Shown here: piece by piece, positions 1 to 10,801 of the stretch
Position numbering within the stretch: the first letter of the stretch is position 1
Layout: each line of letters opens with the position of its first letter
Source of the DNA: Ahaetulla prasina
Lineage: Eukaryota; Chordata; Lepidosauria; Squamata; Colubridae
Assembly (NCBI RefSeq): GCF_028640845.1
Contig: NC_080540.1
Location: 216,115,300-216,179,299, forward strand
Reading direction: 5' to 3'
Length of the DNA: 64,000 bases
The notes under the pieces: model-generated
Seen by the model: only the letters and a program-made list of their open reading frames with translations
What the model was told of the DNA's origin: nothing
Database searches by the model: none
Made by a program: the position numbers and the translations under genes

Positions 1-585
1 CCACTCAGTTGCACCTAGTTGCATGGGGTGGAGTGGGGTGAGGCGCATGGGTAAAACTCAAGCTAGGGTGGGATAGGGGAATGGAGCTGCTTACCTTCAG
101 ACAGTTGTAGCTAGGCCTCGCACACCCTGACACCTGCCTCACCTTGCCGGCCCACTTCTTCTGCGGCTGCATGCTGCCTCTTGCACATGTTGCCCCAGAC
201 TCTGTTTCACTGTCAGAGGCCTTCAGAAAAGACCTCTGCAGCTGAGAAATGAGCTCTGGATTGACGCTCATGGTGCCCCCAAACTCTGTTTTGCTATCAG
301 AAGTTCTGTCAAGAGCTCATTTATTGGTTGCAGAAGCCTTTCCTGAAGTCCTCTGATGGCAAAACGGAGGCCAGGGGTGCCTCACGCAAGCGGTGGCAAG
401 TGACTGCAGAAGAAGTGGGGTGGCAGCAGTCCCATGGTCTCCTGCTGGGCGGGACTCTCAGTGCAACCGCTGAGAGGTGAGACAGTGGAAGACATCCCTG
501 AAAATAAAACCTGGTGCCTCTTTGGCGGCTAAAAAATTATAAGACTGGGTCTTATTTTTGGGGAAACACAGGTATAGGGAGATGA
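1..585. repeat. Unclassified repeat-like sequence with inverted ends
   Basis: No gene is supported here. Positions 490-507 (tccctgaaaataaaacct) and 546-563 (gggtcttatttttgggga) form an imperfect inverted repeat with the look of a degraded non-autonomous element. The minus-strand reading frame at 5-271 has no recognisable domain and is probably chance. Confidence 0.3.
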
Positions 586-911
586 TAGGGTTACTGCTCT
601 AGCATGTATCCCTATTTAATTTCGAATAAATATCCTGTGTAGGTTTCTATATCACTATGAACATTATAGAAGGAGAGCTGTATAAGTCTCCGGCAACCAA
701 AATACAGGAGGAATCTGCACAATCTTATCAGACTAAAAAATGTTAGTAAACTTTTTAATAACAAATGTTTTTTTTAAAAAAACAAAACACCTCATTTCAT
801 CAAAAGCACAGAATGGCTGAAATGATGTAGAATTTAGCTTGGGATCAGATTGGTGGGTACAGGACAGGCTGTTTATCCCGATACAGGATATACATGAGAC
901 AAAGTGCAGAT
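586..911. other. AT-rich sequence, nothing recognised
   Basis: The stretch contains short A and T runs around 760-790. I see no coding, RNA or repeat signature. Confidence 0.4.
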
Positions 912-919
912 ATCCTATC

Positions 920-1056
920 CAGTGGTAGGATTCAGCCAGTTCGCACCACTTCAGGAGAACTGGTTGTTAACTTTCTGAGCAGTTTGGTGAACTGGTTGTT
1001 GGAAGAAATCATTAGGGTGGAAAACCAGTTGTTAAATTATTTGAATCCCACCACTG
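920..1056. mobile_element. hAT-like MITE (137 bp) with 8-bp TSD
   Basis: The ends are inverted (cagtggtaggattca at the left, tgaatcccaccactg at the right). Both sides carry the identical 8-bp sequence atcctatc (912-919 and 1057-1064). An 8-bp duplication and CAGTGGTG-type ends fit hAT-family transposition. There is no coding capacity, so it depended on a transposase supplied in trans. Confidence 0.85.
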
Positions 1057-1077
1057 ATCCTATCAATTAACAATCAA

Positions 1078-1310
1078 TGGTCTCTTCCCAAAATCCCCAA
1101 AGCTTTAACCAAAGGCTATCTACTATTGACCTCACCCCATTCCTAAGAGGTCTGTAAGGGGTGTGCATAAGAACACCAGCGTGCCTACCATTCCTGTCCT
1201 AATGTTCCCTTTGGTTGTATCCAATTCATATGGTTATTTCATGCTTATACTTATATATATTGTTGTGTTTGACATATAAATAAATAAATAAATAAATAAA
1301 ATAAATCAAT
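1078..1310 (+). mobile_element. CR1-like LINE 3' end, 5'-truncated
   Basis: The sequence matches, in opposite orientation, the 3' untranslated end of the CR1-like element at 56135-56745 (shared blocks cover the former ORF end and the stretch ttcatgctta). It ends in an AAAT simple repeat at about 1275-1306, typical of LINE 3' tails that end in short repeats. Only the last ~230 bp remain. Confidence 0.65.
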
Positions 1311-1402
1311 AATTACAATTAATTACAATTAACAATTGCAACAAGTTAAAAACCCATTGTGCCTGCTAAAACTCAAAGTTGTCTATTAGACTTCTTTCTA
1401 TG

Positions 1403-1597
1403 CAGGAAGTCCTCACTTATGGCCACAATGAGACCAGAATTTCCTTTGCTAAACAAGGTAGTCATGTCACTCAAGTGAGTCATGCCTTACTTTATAACCC
1501 TTTTGCCACAGTTGTTAAGCGAGTCACTACAATTCTTAAATGAACCACATGGTCATTATGCAAATCCTGATTCCCACATCGATTTTAATTGTAAGTG
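1403..1597. mobile_element. Outer MITE, left half (TA-type, Tc1/mariner-like)
   Basis: The left end begins caggaagtcctcacttatgg. The right half lies at 7256-7473 and ends tgaggactgtctg followed by TA. Together they rebuild one ~410-bp element similar to the uninterrupted copy at 45011-45419. The break falls in the middle, where a second copy of the same family is inserted. Confidence 0.65.
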
Positions 1598-1949
1598 CAG
1601 GTAGTCCTCAACTTACGACCACCCCGAGCCAAAAATTTATGTTGTTAAGCTAGAATTTGTTAAGTGAGTTTTGCCCCATTTTATGACTTTTCTCACCACC
1701 TTTGTTAAGTGAATCACTGCAGTTGTTAAATTAGTAACATAGTTGTTAAGTGAATTTGGTTTCCCCATTGACTTTGCTTCTCAGAAGGTCGCAAAAGGTG
1801 ATCACGTGACCCTGGGACACTGCAATCGTCATAAATATGAGTCAGTTACCAAGTGTCTGAATTTTAATCACGTGACCACTAGGATGCTGCAACAGTCATA
1901 AGTGTGAAAAATGGTCTTAAGTCGCTTTTTTCAGTACCACTATAACTTT
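1598..1949. mobile_element. Inner MITE, left part (same TA-type family)
   Basis: It begins caggtagtcctcaacttacg and continues with the family's internal motifs (ttgttaagtgaatcactgca and gtcgcaaaaggtgatcacgt). The remaining ~56 bp, ending attgaggattacctg then TA, are at 7200-7255. The L1 at 1950-7199 interrupts it. The family ends are inverted repeats and insertion is at TA, as for Tc1/mariner-like elements. Confidence 0.75.
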
Positions 1950-2415
1950 TTTTTTTTGGTTTTTTTTTTTTTATTACTTTTTTTACAACAAACAAACAAA
2001 AAAAATACATTATTACACCCTTGTGCTATACATAAAAGGAAGATTTGGGTCTTCGGATATATCCTCATGATTGCCAAAATCCACGTTCTCGAGGTACAGG
2101 TACTGAAGCGTCCAATGTTCCAAGCGCAAAGTCCACAAATGGTTTCCAAGTCTTCCAGAAAATATCTTCTTTATACACACCACTTCTAATTTTAATATCA
2201 CATGTCATTTTATCATTTAAAGCTAATTTCCACATTTCAGAATTCCACTCTTCTATTCTAAAAATCACATCTAGTTTCCAATATCTAGCTATTATAATTC
2301 TACCTATTATAATCATAATTCTAATCAATTCTTTTTCATATTTTGTTAATTCTATTTCCTTAATTACCAACAATAATATAGTTTCCACTCTCAATGTTAT
2401 TACTTTCCCATCATT

Positions 2416-5330
2416 TCAAATATCATTTTCTCCAATTGTTGCCAAAACTTTTAACCTTATCACAATTATACCACATATGTTCATAAGTCCCCAATTCCAT
2501 CTCACATCTCCAACATTTTTACTAATTTTTTTATCCATTTGTGACAATCTTACTGGAGTCAAATACCATTTCCAAACAACTTTATAATTGTGCTCTTTAA
2601 TCCTTATAGATAAAGTTCTCATAATTCTACTCTTCCAATTCACATTCCAATCTGACTCTGGTATTTCAATATTAAGATCTTTTTCCCAATTTGTCCTCAT
2701 CACTCTTTGTAATTTTTCATCAGAATTTATAATCTTATAAACCCTACTAACGAGTCCCTTTAGCCCAATTTCATCTTTCATAATCCAAGATACTAAATAT
2801 TCAAATTCAGTTTCACATCTATTTATCGAATAATTTTCCTTTAGTTTTTTTGTCCATTTTCTATCTGTATTTTTCCAAACCAACTTAACCCTAATTTTTC
2901 AATAATTTCTTTATTCCTCCTTTCATTTCCCATAACTTTTATCCAATCTCTAATAATTTCTATATTTTCCTCTTTAATCACTTCATTACGTTTTATATTA
3001 TTTTTAATCGCCCAAATTCCAGTTGTCTCCCCCACAAAGATTATATCCGGAATTAAAATTTTAACAAATTTGTTCCACATTTTACTTAATCCTTTAACCA
3101 ATAACTTCTACTTACACATTTTAAATTTGCTTTATCTAAAAACCACCTTGATCCAAATTTCTCTATATCCCTTAACTCTAAGTCTCTCCAATAGTTATCT
3201 TCACCTTTAAGTATTTTTACCACTATCCGGATACCATACGCACAGTAATAATTAAATAATTTGGGGATTCCTAATCCACCTTCCTTTTGATTTTGATACC
3301 ACATTTTCTTCACTAATCTAGGTCTTTTGCCACCGTTGCAAAATTTATCCAGTTTTTTCTGATATCCTTCAATATCTTTCTCTGTCAAATTTAGTGGTAG
3401 CATCTCGAATAAAAAGTTGAACTTGGGCAGCAACATCATCTTACACATTGCAATTCTACCAAACCAAGACAACTTTAAAATTTTATATTTATCTATCTTC
3501 TTCTCAATTTCGTTAATCACCACATCATAATTAAGTTTTTTCAATTCTTTAACCTTAAGTGAAAGCACTATACCCAAATATTTCAATGTGTTATCCCAAA
3601 TTGCTCTTGCATATTCTCAGACTCATTACCATTACTATCCATCAATAATTCTGACTTTGACCAATTTACTTTCAATCCTGTCATTTCCTCAAATTCTATC
3701 AAATGCTTATATATCTTTTCAGATCTTTCTACATTTTCAAAATAATTAAAGTATCATCCATACAAATTTATCTTATACCCTTATATCCTTCTAATTCTTC
3801 ATCTTTTCTATCATTTTGTCAATATTTCCATAGCCAATAAAAATAATGTTGGGGACAGGGACATCCTTGTCTCGTACCAGCTTCTAATTTTATCTCTTCA
3901 GTTAATATTCCATTCACCTTCACTCTTGCACTGCTCTTTTGGTACAATTTTGAAATAACATGTATAAACTTATTACCAAAGCCTAAAGCCTCCACAATTA
4001 CTTTAATTGTTTCCCATTGTACAGAATCCAAAGCTTTAAAATATCCAATGATACTATACCAATTTTATCACCATTATATTCAGCTACATCTATAATATTT
4101 AATACTCTTCTAACAATATCACTCATGTATCTACCCTTCACAAAACCTACTTGATTATAACTTATATATCTATCTATAAATCTATTTAATCTATTACTTA
4201 TAATAGCAGTAAATATCTTTGCATCCTGATTAATTAAAGAAATGGGCCGATAGGACACAATCCTTTCTAAATCTTTATCTGGTTTAGGAATTAGGATATC
4301 ACCGTTCTATTCCATGACGAAGGTACTTCCCACCATGTAATATTCCATTGAATAATTTTTGCAATCTTGGTATTATTAATTCTTTAAATTCTTTATAAAA
4401 CTCAACAGGTAATCCATCCTCACCTGGAGCTTTCCTAATTTTAATTTTGTATTATTCCATTAATCTCATCTTGTGTTATATCTTCTTCCATCAATTCCTT
4501 ATATGTTTGATCAATTTTCACCACATACTTTTCTAAATAGCTTTGCAATTTTCCCGATTAATTGGTTTCTTTGAATATAGATTCTGAAAAAATTTCTAAC
4601 CACTTCACATTTCTCTAATTTTTATAACATCTTATACCTCTATCATCTATCAAAACTCCAATTTCTCTCTTCTCTCTTTATCTTTCGCCATCTTTGCCAA
4701 TAATTTAGAATTTCTATTACTAAATTCAAAAATTCCTATTTAAAAATCTCAAATTTCTTTTACTAACTCTGTATCTTCTTCTATCATTTTATTTCTTAAC
4801 ATATTAAGCTCCTGAAGAATTTTTTTCTTTAGTAAGCAAAATTGATTTTCCAATTCTTTAATCTGATTTTTATCTCTTTCCATTTTAATTTTATAATTTT
4901 TATATTTCCTACTTGATAATTTAATACTCTCCCCTCTAAACACCGCTTTCATCGCATCCCAAACAATTTCAAATTTAACCTCCCCGTTATCATTTAATCT
5001 CCAACTTTCCTCCAGTTTTTTAAGTATCCATTTTTTATCCTTTTCATTTTTATACAATTTCTCGTCATATCTCCAATAGCTTCTTTTTTTCTCAAAATTA
5101 AAATCTAAGTCCACCATAACTTCTGCATGATCAGAATCTTTAAAAATTCCCACATCTACCTTATCCACATTATTCAACAAATCTTTAGAAAGAAAAATGT
5201 AATCAATTCTAGAATATGTATTATATATCTTAGAGAAAAAAGTGTATACTCTCTCAATTCCTTTAACCTCTCGCCACACATCGACCACGCCGTTTCGAAG
5301 CATCCACATATTTAAAACTTGAACTTGAGA
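2416..5330 (-). pseudogene. L1 ORF2 remnant (endonuclease end, RT, C-terminus)
   Basis: Reading on the minus strand from 5330 down, the fragments follow L1 ORF2 order. The end of the AP-like endonuclease comes first (VVDVWRE, YTFFS, SRIDYIF, SDHAEVMV). Next come reverse transcriptase fragments with SYRPISLIN, NQVGFVKGR and GTRQGCP (4258-3819). Last come C-terminal segments (YLGIVLS, SWFGRIA, GGLGIPKL; 3586-2416). Numerous frameshifts and stops separate these blocks, and the RT active-site region is not recoverable as an open frame, so no functional enzyme can be made. The gene is bicistronic with ORF1 in the intact element, and here the two are in opposite orientation because of the inversion. 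The L1 clade assignment is firm; the subfamily is not resolved, and the copy is older than the L1 at 37965-43536. Confidence 0.8.
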
Positions 5331-5453
5331 GATAACAGTGCAAATAAGCCGCTTCGCTTCAATTAAAAGACAGTCGTCCTTTGATCTTCACTAAGACCCT
5401 CTGTAAAATTGGTTTGGAATCCTAGTTTGGGAAATTTTTTGGTTTTTTTCAAA

Positions 5454-6467
5454 ATGACTCAACAACTTTCAGAAACGCAGCAACTTGCTGCAGCTTTAAA
5501 TAAAATTGGGGAAAAAATAGCAGGACTATCAGAGCGTATAGATAATTTGACATTGAAACTGACATCTGAAATGCAGAATTTAAAGCAAGAGATGAATGAA
5601 AACTTTGCAAAACAAAAAGAGGAAATGATAATGATTAAAGATGAAATGGAGCAGATGCATGTGCATGAGGTAAAAGTAGATCGGCAAATTGGTAAAATAT
5701 TTTATAAAATGAGCAGCAAGATAAGAGAATCTGTCTTTTGGAAGAAGAGATGAGGAAATATAATTTGGTTATCAGAGGAATCTCAGAAGAAAAGGAGGAT
5801 AAATTGAAACAGCGGGTTCTGAAATGGATTAATGATTTGGATACGCAACTTACATTCACAATAGCAGACCTGGCAAGTGTTTTTAGAATTGGATATAGAA
5901 GGCAAAATGGTTCTAACAGGAATGTGCTTGTCAGGTTCGCAAATCTTGGTGATAAGTTGGAAGTTATGGCCAAGGTGAGAGAGTTGGGAGATGCTTTGAA
6001 GTTTGAAGGGAAGACTATTCAAGTCTTCCCGGATATATCAAGAGAAGAAAGGGCATGGAGATTTTTTTTAAAACCAATCACAAAAGTTTTGAGGGATAAT
6101 GGAATTAAATACAATTGGAGGCCACCACAACAATTGAAATTTTTTATAAAGGAAGGATGCGTACAATCACCCCAGATATAGATGCATTATTATATTTACG
6201 GAGCTTGGACTGATTGAGATGGAGGATTTAATGGAGATAAAAGATCAAATGTTTCAGATGGGTGGAACATACGCGAAACATCAATCCCAGAAGAAGAAAA
6301 GGGGCTATTGGAGGCAAGACTCCAAAGGGTTAAAGAGGAAAGAAATATCACCTGTGTTGGTTGAACAGAAGAAGAGTCGTGAGGATACAGTAAGAGAAGA
6401 AGCAGATAAGAGTCTTGGAAAATACGAAGCTGAATGCGGGTCATCGCTATCTTTTTTTTTTGAGTGA
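5454..6467 (+). pseudogene. L1 ORF1p remnant, frameshifted
   Basis: The frame opens at ATG 5454 (MTQQLSETQQ). An N-terminal heptad-rich region (LNKIGEKIAGLSERIDNLTL) predicts the coiled coil that trimerises ORF1p. After a frame change near 5740 comes the RNA-recognition-like core (NLVIRGISEE, then RNVLVRFAN) and the C-terminal domain (VFPDISREERAWR, then YNWRPPQQLKF). A second frame change near 6180 leads to a basic tail up to about 6467. In the living family ORF1p coats L1 RNA and acts as a nucleic-acid chaperone in the retrotransposition particle. This copy needs at least two frame changes to be read through, so it is dead. The order matches the intact 355-residue ORF1 at 41902-42969. Confidence 0.8.
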
Positions 6468-6718
6468 TGAATTTAAATAGACAGCCCGAAAGAAGTGGCC
6501 CGGGCATTGGCACGTCCCCTCTCCCCCATTCTCTTTATAGAGGCGAAATCGATGAGGATGTGGGGGAAGAAGATTGTTTGTACTTTATTGTTTGTTTTGT
6601 TTTTTGTTTTTTTTCTGTTTTCTTATTGTTGTTTATATGTTAAATATGGTAGTTTAATGTCGGGTGGTGGGCACAGAAAGGAAGATGCGGGGATAGGATT
6701 AAAAAAATTATATTTTAA

Positions 6719-7199
6719 ATGGGAGTTATAAAAATAATGTCATGGAATGTGAAGGGTACAGGGAATCAGATTAAAAGAAGAAGATTGGAGCTTAAGATTA
6801 AAAGGGATTTGCCAGACATTTTATTTTTACAAGAAACCCATCAGAAATCTGAAGATTCAAATAGAATGTATATAAAAGGTATGCAAATATATGAAAAAGC
6901 ATTTGGAACTTCAAAAGCTAGAGGAGTTGCAACACTGATATCAGATAGGGTGTACTTTGAAAAACATAAGGTAATTTTGGATGAAGATGGAAGATATGTA
7001 ATAATTGTTGGAAATCTTAATGAGGAAAAAGTGACACTTGTTAATTTATATTTACCGAATGAAAAACAAAGAGAATTTCTTGAAAAAATAACAAAAATTT
7101 TGGAGAATGAAAGTGTAGGGAAAGTAATTGTGGCTGGGGATTTTAATTTAATCAGAGATAAAATAGATAGTACTAATCCCACCCGCTGTGGAGGAGCAA
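6719..7199 (+). pseudogene. L1 ORF2 N-terminus (AP-like endonuclease, truncated)
   Basis: This is the start of ORF2 in the inverted 5' segment. The endonuclease motifs appear in order: IMSWNVKG near the N-terminus (metal-binding Asn), LFLQETH (catalytic Glu), LVNLYLPNE and VAGDFNLI (Asp and Asn of the active site). About 160 residues are open, then the L1 sequence stops at the target-site duplication at 7200; downstream residues of the frame are MITE sequence. The rest of the endonuclease continues on the opposite strand at 5330. The enzyme nicks target DNA to start reverse transcription. Cut off before its final SDH motif, this fragment cannot be active. Confidence 0.8.
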
Positions 7200-7473
7200 A
7201 CCACTATAACTTTGAATGGTCACTAAATGAACTGTTGTAAATTGAGGATTACCTGTAGCTGCCTGGGAAGGTCGCAAATGGAAATCACATGATCCCGGAT
7301 GCTGCAACCATCATAAAGATGGGCTCCTTAACAAATGCCTGAATTTTGATCGTGTGACCCTGGGAGTTCTGTAAAGATCCTAATTGTGACAAAACGGTTG
7401 TAAGCAACTTTTCTCAGACTGTTACAACTTCTAATGGTCCCTAAAGAAATGGCCATAAATTGAGGACTGTCTG
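7200..7473. mobile_element. Right parts of the inner and outer MITEs
   Basis: Positions 7200-7255 complete the inner MITE that starts at 1598. Positions 7256-7473 complete the outer MITE that starts at 1403 (motifs gaaggtcgcaaatggaaatc and ttgatcgtgtgaccctggg). The first 14 bases, accactataacttt, are the second copy of the L1 target-site duplication. Confidence 0.7.
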
Positions 7474-7808
7474 TATATCATTTACATAATTCCGTGATAG
7501 CTGTATTAAGAAAATAAGCATTTAACTAGAATAACTACTTTCCAAAATCATACAATATTTACCTTTGTTTCTAAAGCATGTTCTTCATTAAAAGGGACTG
7601 AGTTACTTAGCAATACATTCACAGATTTTCTGAATAAACATTTAAACTGAACAGTGGGGACAGAGAATTAACTGATACAGAAAATTTCTGTCCCCAGCAA
7701 TCGAAAATTAAAAGGGTTATCAGTGCATGTAACATAGATGTCTGTATAGGTAAGACCATCATCCCTGCTATCAAACAAAACCAAGCATTTAACAGTGAGT
7801 GCCATACC

Positions 7809-8680
7809 ATGTGCACTAAACCAACAGGTGGCAAGAAAGTAGGGGCAGTCAACACAGGTTATGTAGACAGTAAACACAAGGTCAATCCAAATGGACTCAA
7901 ATGTCTATACACCAATGCACAGAGTATGAGGAATAAACAGGGTGAATTAGAAATTCAAGTAAATGAGGGCAGATATGATATTGTTGCCATTACGGAAACT
8001 TGGTGGGATGAAACTGACAAATGGAACATACAGCTAGAGGGATATAAATTATTTAAAAGAAATAGACCAAATAAAAGAGGAGGTGGAGTTGCACTATATA
8101 TAAAAAATAACTACATCTCTACAGAAATAGAGCACAACAATGATGAAAATCATCTTGAATGTATTTGGATCAATATAAAAGGGATGAAAAACGATATTGC
8201 CATAGGTCTATATTATAGGCCACCCAACCAAACAGAGGAAGTAGATGAACTTTTTGCTAGTCAGCTAACTAAAGTATGTAGGAAGCACATCACAGTAGTA
8301 ATGGGCGATTTTAACTACCCTGACATCAACTGGGAAACAAACTCTGCACCAAGTGGAAGATCCAACAGGTTCCTAACAAACCTAGCAGACAACTTTGTTT
8401 CCCAAAAAATAGAGAAGGCGACAAGGGGATCAGCCATACTGGACTTAATTCTCACTAACAGAGATGAAATGATAGAAGGTGTTGAAGCTACAGGAACTTT
8501 GGGGGCAAGTGACCACGCAATATTGGAATTCAACATTAAGCAAATACAAGTAGTAGAACAAAGTCAAACTAGAGTCTTGGACTTTAAGAGAGCTAATTTC
8601 AATAAACTTAGAGAGAGCTTGAGAAGGATTCCATGGATGAGAATTGGACTAGAAGGCCTCCAAGGTCCCTTCCAACTCTG
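7809..8680 (+). CDS. CR1/L3 ORF2 endonuclease domain, fused to tail
   Basis: An open frame of about 280 residues has all landmarks of the CR1-clade AP-like endonuclease: CLYTNAQSMRNK (Asn), DIVAITETWWDE (catalytic Glu), GGGVALYIKN, GLYYRPPNQ, VMGDFNYPDINW (Asp/Asn), LDLILTNRD and GASDHAILEF (catalytic Asp-His). The endonuclease nicks DNA for target-primed reverse transcription. The frame then runs through the deletion joint at RRIPW into 3'-UTR sequence and the microsatellite, so the terminal residues are artefactual. No reverse transcriptase follows. ATG 7809 is the first start in the open frame, but the natural ORF2 probably began elsewhere. The long intact frame suggests a fairly young copy. 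Whether it is expressed is unknown. Confidence 0.75.
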
Positions 8681-8685
8681 TTGTT

Positions 8686-8763
8686 ATGTTATGTTATGTT
8701 ATGTTGTTATGTTATGTTATGTTATGTTATGTTATGTTATGTTATGTTATGTTATGTTATGTT
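8686..8763 (+). repeat. (ATGTT)n microsatellite at CR1/L3 3' end
   Basis: About 15 pentamer units follow the CR1/L3 terminus, with one interruption (atgttgttatg) near 8701. Association with LINE tails is known in snakes as microsatellite seeding. Confidence 0.9.
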
Positions 8764-8987
8764 AAAAAAAAATATCCCAAAGTGAGATATGTCAAACAGT
8801 ACAATAAGACAAAATTACAAACATTACACTTATAAAAGGCCATGAGAAAAATATGAAATGTTACAGCAATATCAGCTTATCAGAAATTTGGGCAAGTAAG
8901 CTTTCAGCTGATGCCAAAAACTCCTCAGGCTGGGTGTCAATTGTAACTGAACAAGAAATCCCACAGCCTTTTGGGCTATGTACTTAA

Positions 8988-9345
8988 AAGGTAAAAGGTA
9001 AATGGTTCCCCTGGCACATATGTGCTAGTCATTCCCGAATCTAGGGGACGGTGCTCATCTCCGTTTCAAAGTCGAAGAGCCAGGGCTATCCGAAAATATC
9101 TCCATGGTCATGTGGCCAGCATGACTAAATGTCAAAGGCACACAGAACACTGTTACTTTCCCACCAAAGGTCCCTATTTTTCTACTTGCATTTTTAAGTG
9201 CTGTCGAACTGCTAGGTTGGCAGGAGCTGGGACCAGTAATGGGAGCTCACCCCATTACGCAGCACTAGGGATTCGAACTGCTGAACTGTCGACCTTTCAA
9301 TTGACAAGCTCAACATCTTAGCCACTGAGTCACTGCATCCCTGTT
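8988..9345 (-). mobile_element. Sauria/Squam-type tRNA-derived SINE
   Basis: On the minus strand the head has tRNA-like pol III boxes: an A-box-like segment (tggctaagatgttgagcttg) and a B-box segment containing gttcgaatccc. The body ends near 8990 in the complement of tttacctttt. It shares nearly its whole length with copies at 9893-10245 and 28896-29249. The family is known to borrow Bov-B reverse transcriptase; I cannot verify the tail match here. Confidence 0.8.
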
Positions 9346-9892
9346 TGCTCTGTACATATAAAATGACAAATGAAGAACTTATTTTTCATAAATCCCTCTT
9401 CCTCTTTTATTGCTTTGGGTGTCGAGATAGATGCGAAGTCCTGGTTCTTCTTCCTCTGGCAGCCTCAACCATTGTTAATTGATGCTGTGGTGCATATGGA
9501 TGATATTTGGATAGCATGGACATATGGTTAAATCCTAGAAAGTAGAAAACTATAAAAATGTTTGTCTTATAAAGAACAGAGCAGGGTGGAGACTCCATCT
9601 GCACCATTCATTCAAACTATATTATACAATCTCCAGTCCTTTAAGGACAGTGTGTTTCAGCTCCCTTCTCATCTTCAAACTAGTTAGCTGTTAATTGAAT
9701 TATGGTTTATGATAAGAATATAATTGGTAATATAATACTACAATATATTTAGATGTTATTTTCTCTTTGTGTTACTGATGGGCAGTTAATGAAACTTACA
9801 TAAAAGAGGTTCAGTTCCAATCAGATATCCAAGTGCCACCTACTCCCGTCTCCACGGTATAAGGCAAAAATGCCCCCCCCCCCAAATTAGGT
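9346..9892. other. Spacer, nothing recognised
   Basis: This is AT-rich sequence between two SINEs, with a short poly-C run near 9872-9882. I see no gene. Confidence 0.4.
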
Positions 9893-10245
9893 AAAAGTAA
9901 AGGTTTCCCTTGCACATATGTGCTAGTTGTTCCCGACTCTAAGGGGCGGTGCTCATCTCTGTTTCAAAGCCAAAGAGCCAGCACTGTCTGAAGACGTCTC
10001 CATGATCATGTGGCCGGCATGACTAAACACCAAAGGCGTACCGAATGCTGTTACCTTCCCACCAAAGATGGTCCCTATTTTTCTACTTGCATTTTGTACA
10101 TGCTTTCAAACTGCTAGGTTGGCGGAAGCTGGGACAAGTAATGGGAGCTCACCCTGTTATGCAGTACTAGGGATTTGAACCACTGAATGGCTGACTTTTC
10201 GATCGACAAGCTCAGCATCTTAGCTATTGAGCCACCACGTCCCTA
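9893..10245 (-). mobile_element. Sauria/Squam-type tRNA-derived SINE
   Basis: This is a second minus-strand copy of the SINE at 8988-9345, with the same tRNA-like head at the right (gatttgaacc in place of the usual B box, so promoter-mutated) and the same tail at the left. Several substitutions relative to the 28896 copy suggest it is older. Confidence 0.8.
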
Positions 10246-10601
10246 AAAAAATTACTAGAAAAAAATTACTAGAAAGCAAACTAGTTTCCCAGAATCACCT
10301 TTGCTATTTCAAAATGGTACATATTTCAAAATATTCATAGCCATGTGACTCAAAGTAATTGGGATGCTAAAGCCTGGTGCTTTTCTTTGCTGCATGCCAC
10401 TTCCCTTTTAAGCTTTTTTAAAATTATTATTATTATTAAAAAATACATTGGTAGGCAACAATATCCATTATACCCTAGAACATTCAGACATCAGATTGCC
10501 TATCCTTGGTCTATTTCGCCTAATTATACTTCATTACTTTGCTACATACTTCATTCGAAATTGTAGTAACAAATATCAAGATTCCTAGCTTTGCTTTAAA
10601 T

Positions 10602-10801
10602 CAGAGTTCCCCAATCTTTCCGGCTTTGTGGCCTGGCCGGGGGATGGTGGGGAGGATGGTTTTGTATGAGTGGCAGGCAAGTGTACGTGCCCACTGCTCG
10701 TGCAAATGGAGATACGTGCATATGCGTGCTCACCCAGCATTTCTGCAGCCCATTTCCAAAAGATCAAGGCCCAAGACACAGCCCGGGGGTTGGGGACCCT
10801 G
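10602..10801. mobile_element. hAT (Charlie-like) MITE, perfect 8-bp TSD
   Basis: The terminal inverted repeats are cagagttccccaatctttc and the complement of gggggttggggaccctg. The direct repeat ctttaaat is identical on both sides (10594-10601 and 10802-10809). The 200-bp interior has no protein. Confidence 0.85.

Larger units (their letters stand above)
1950..7199 (-). mobile_element. L1 LINE with 5' inversion (twin-priming structure)
   Basis: This is one L1 insertion in two opposing pieces. The 3' part (about 1950-5330) is on the minus strand and ends in T-rich sequence, the complement of a poly(A) tail. The 5' part (about 5331-7199) is on the plus strand and carries the ORF1 remnants and the start of ORF2. 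The whole is bounded by a 14-bp direct repeat, accactataacttt (1936-1949 and 7200-7213). The 5'-most end of the inverted piece meets the 5' end of the 3' piece, and the inverted piece's internal end meets the target. This is the geometry expected from twin priming during target-primed reverse transcription. Only a few tens of codons of the endonuclease appear lost at the breakpoint. Confidence 0.85.
7650..8764 (+). mobile_element. Internally deleted CR1/L3 LINE (endonuclease plus 3' tail)
   Basis: The element carries the 5' part of ORF2 (endonuclease). At about 8635 it jumps directly to the standard 3' terminus (gaaggcctccaaggtccctt, then ccaactctg) and an ATGTT simple repeat. The reverse transcriptase region, normally about 2 kb, is missing. 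The same 3' terminus ends the copy at 31622-32072. The left boundary is approximate. Confidence 0.7.

Noticed and set aside
5..271. 88-codon minus-strand frame at the window start
   Set aside because: Lies in repeat-like sequence, has no recognisable motif and no supporting signals.
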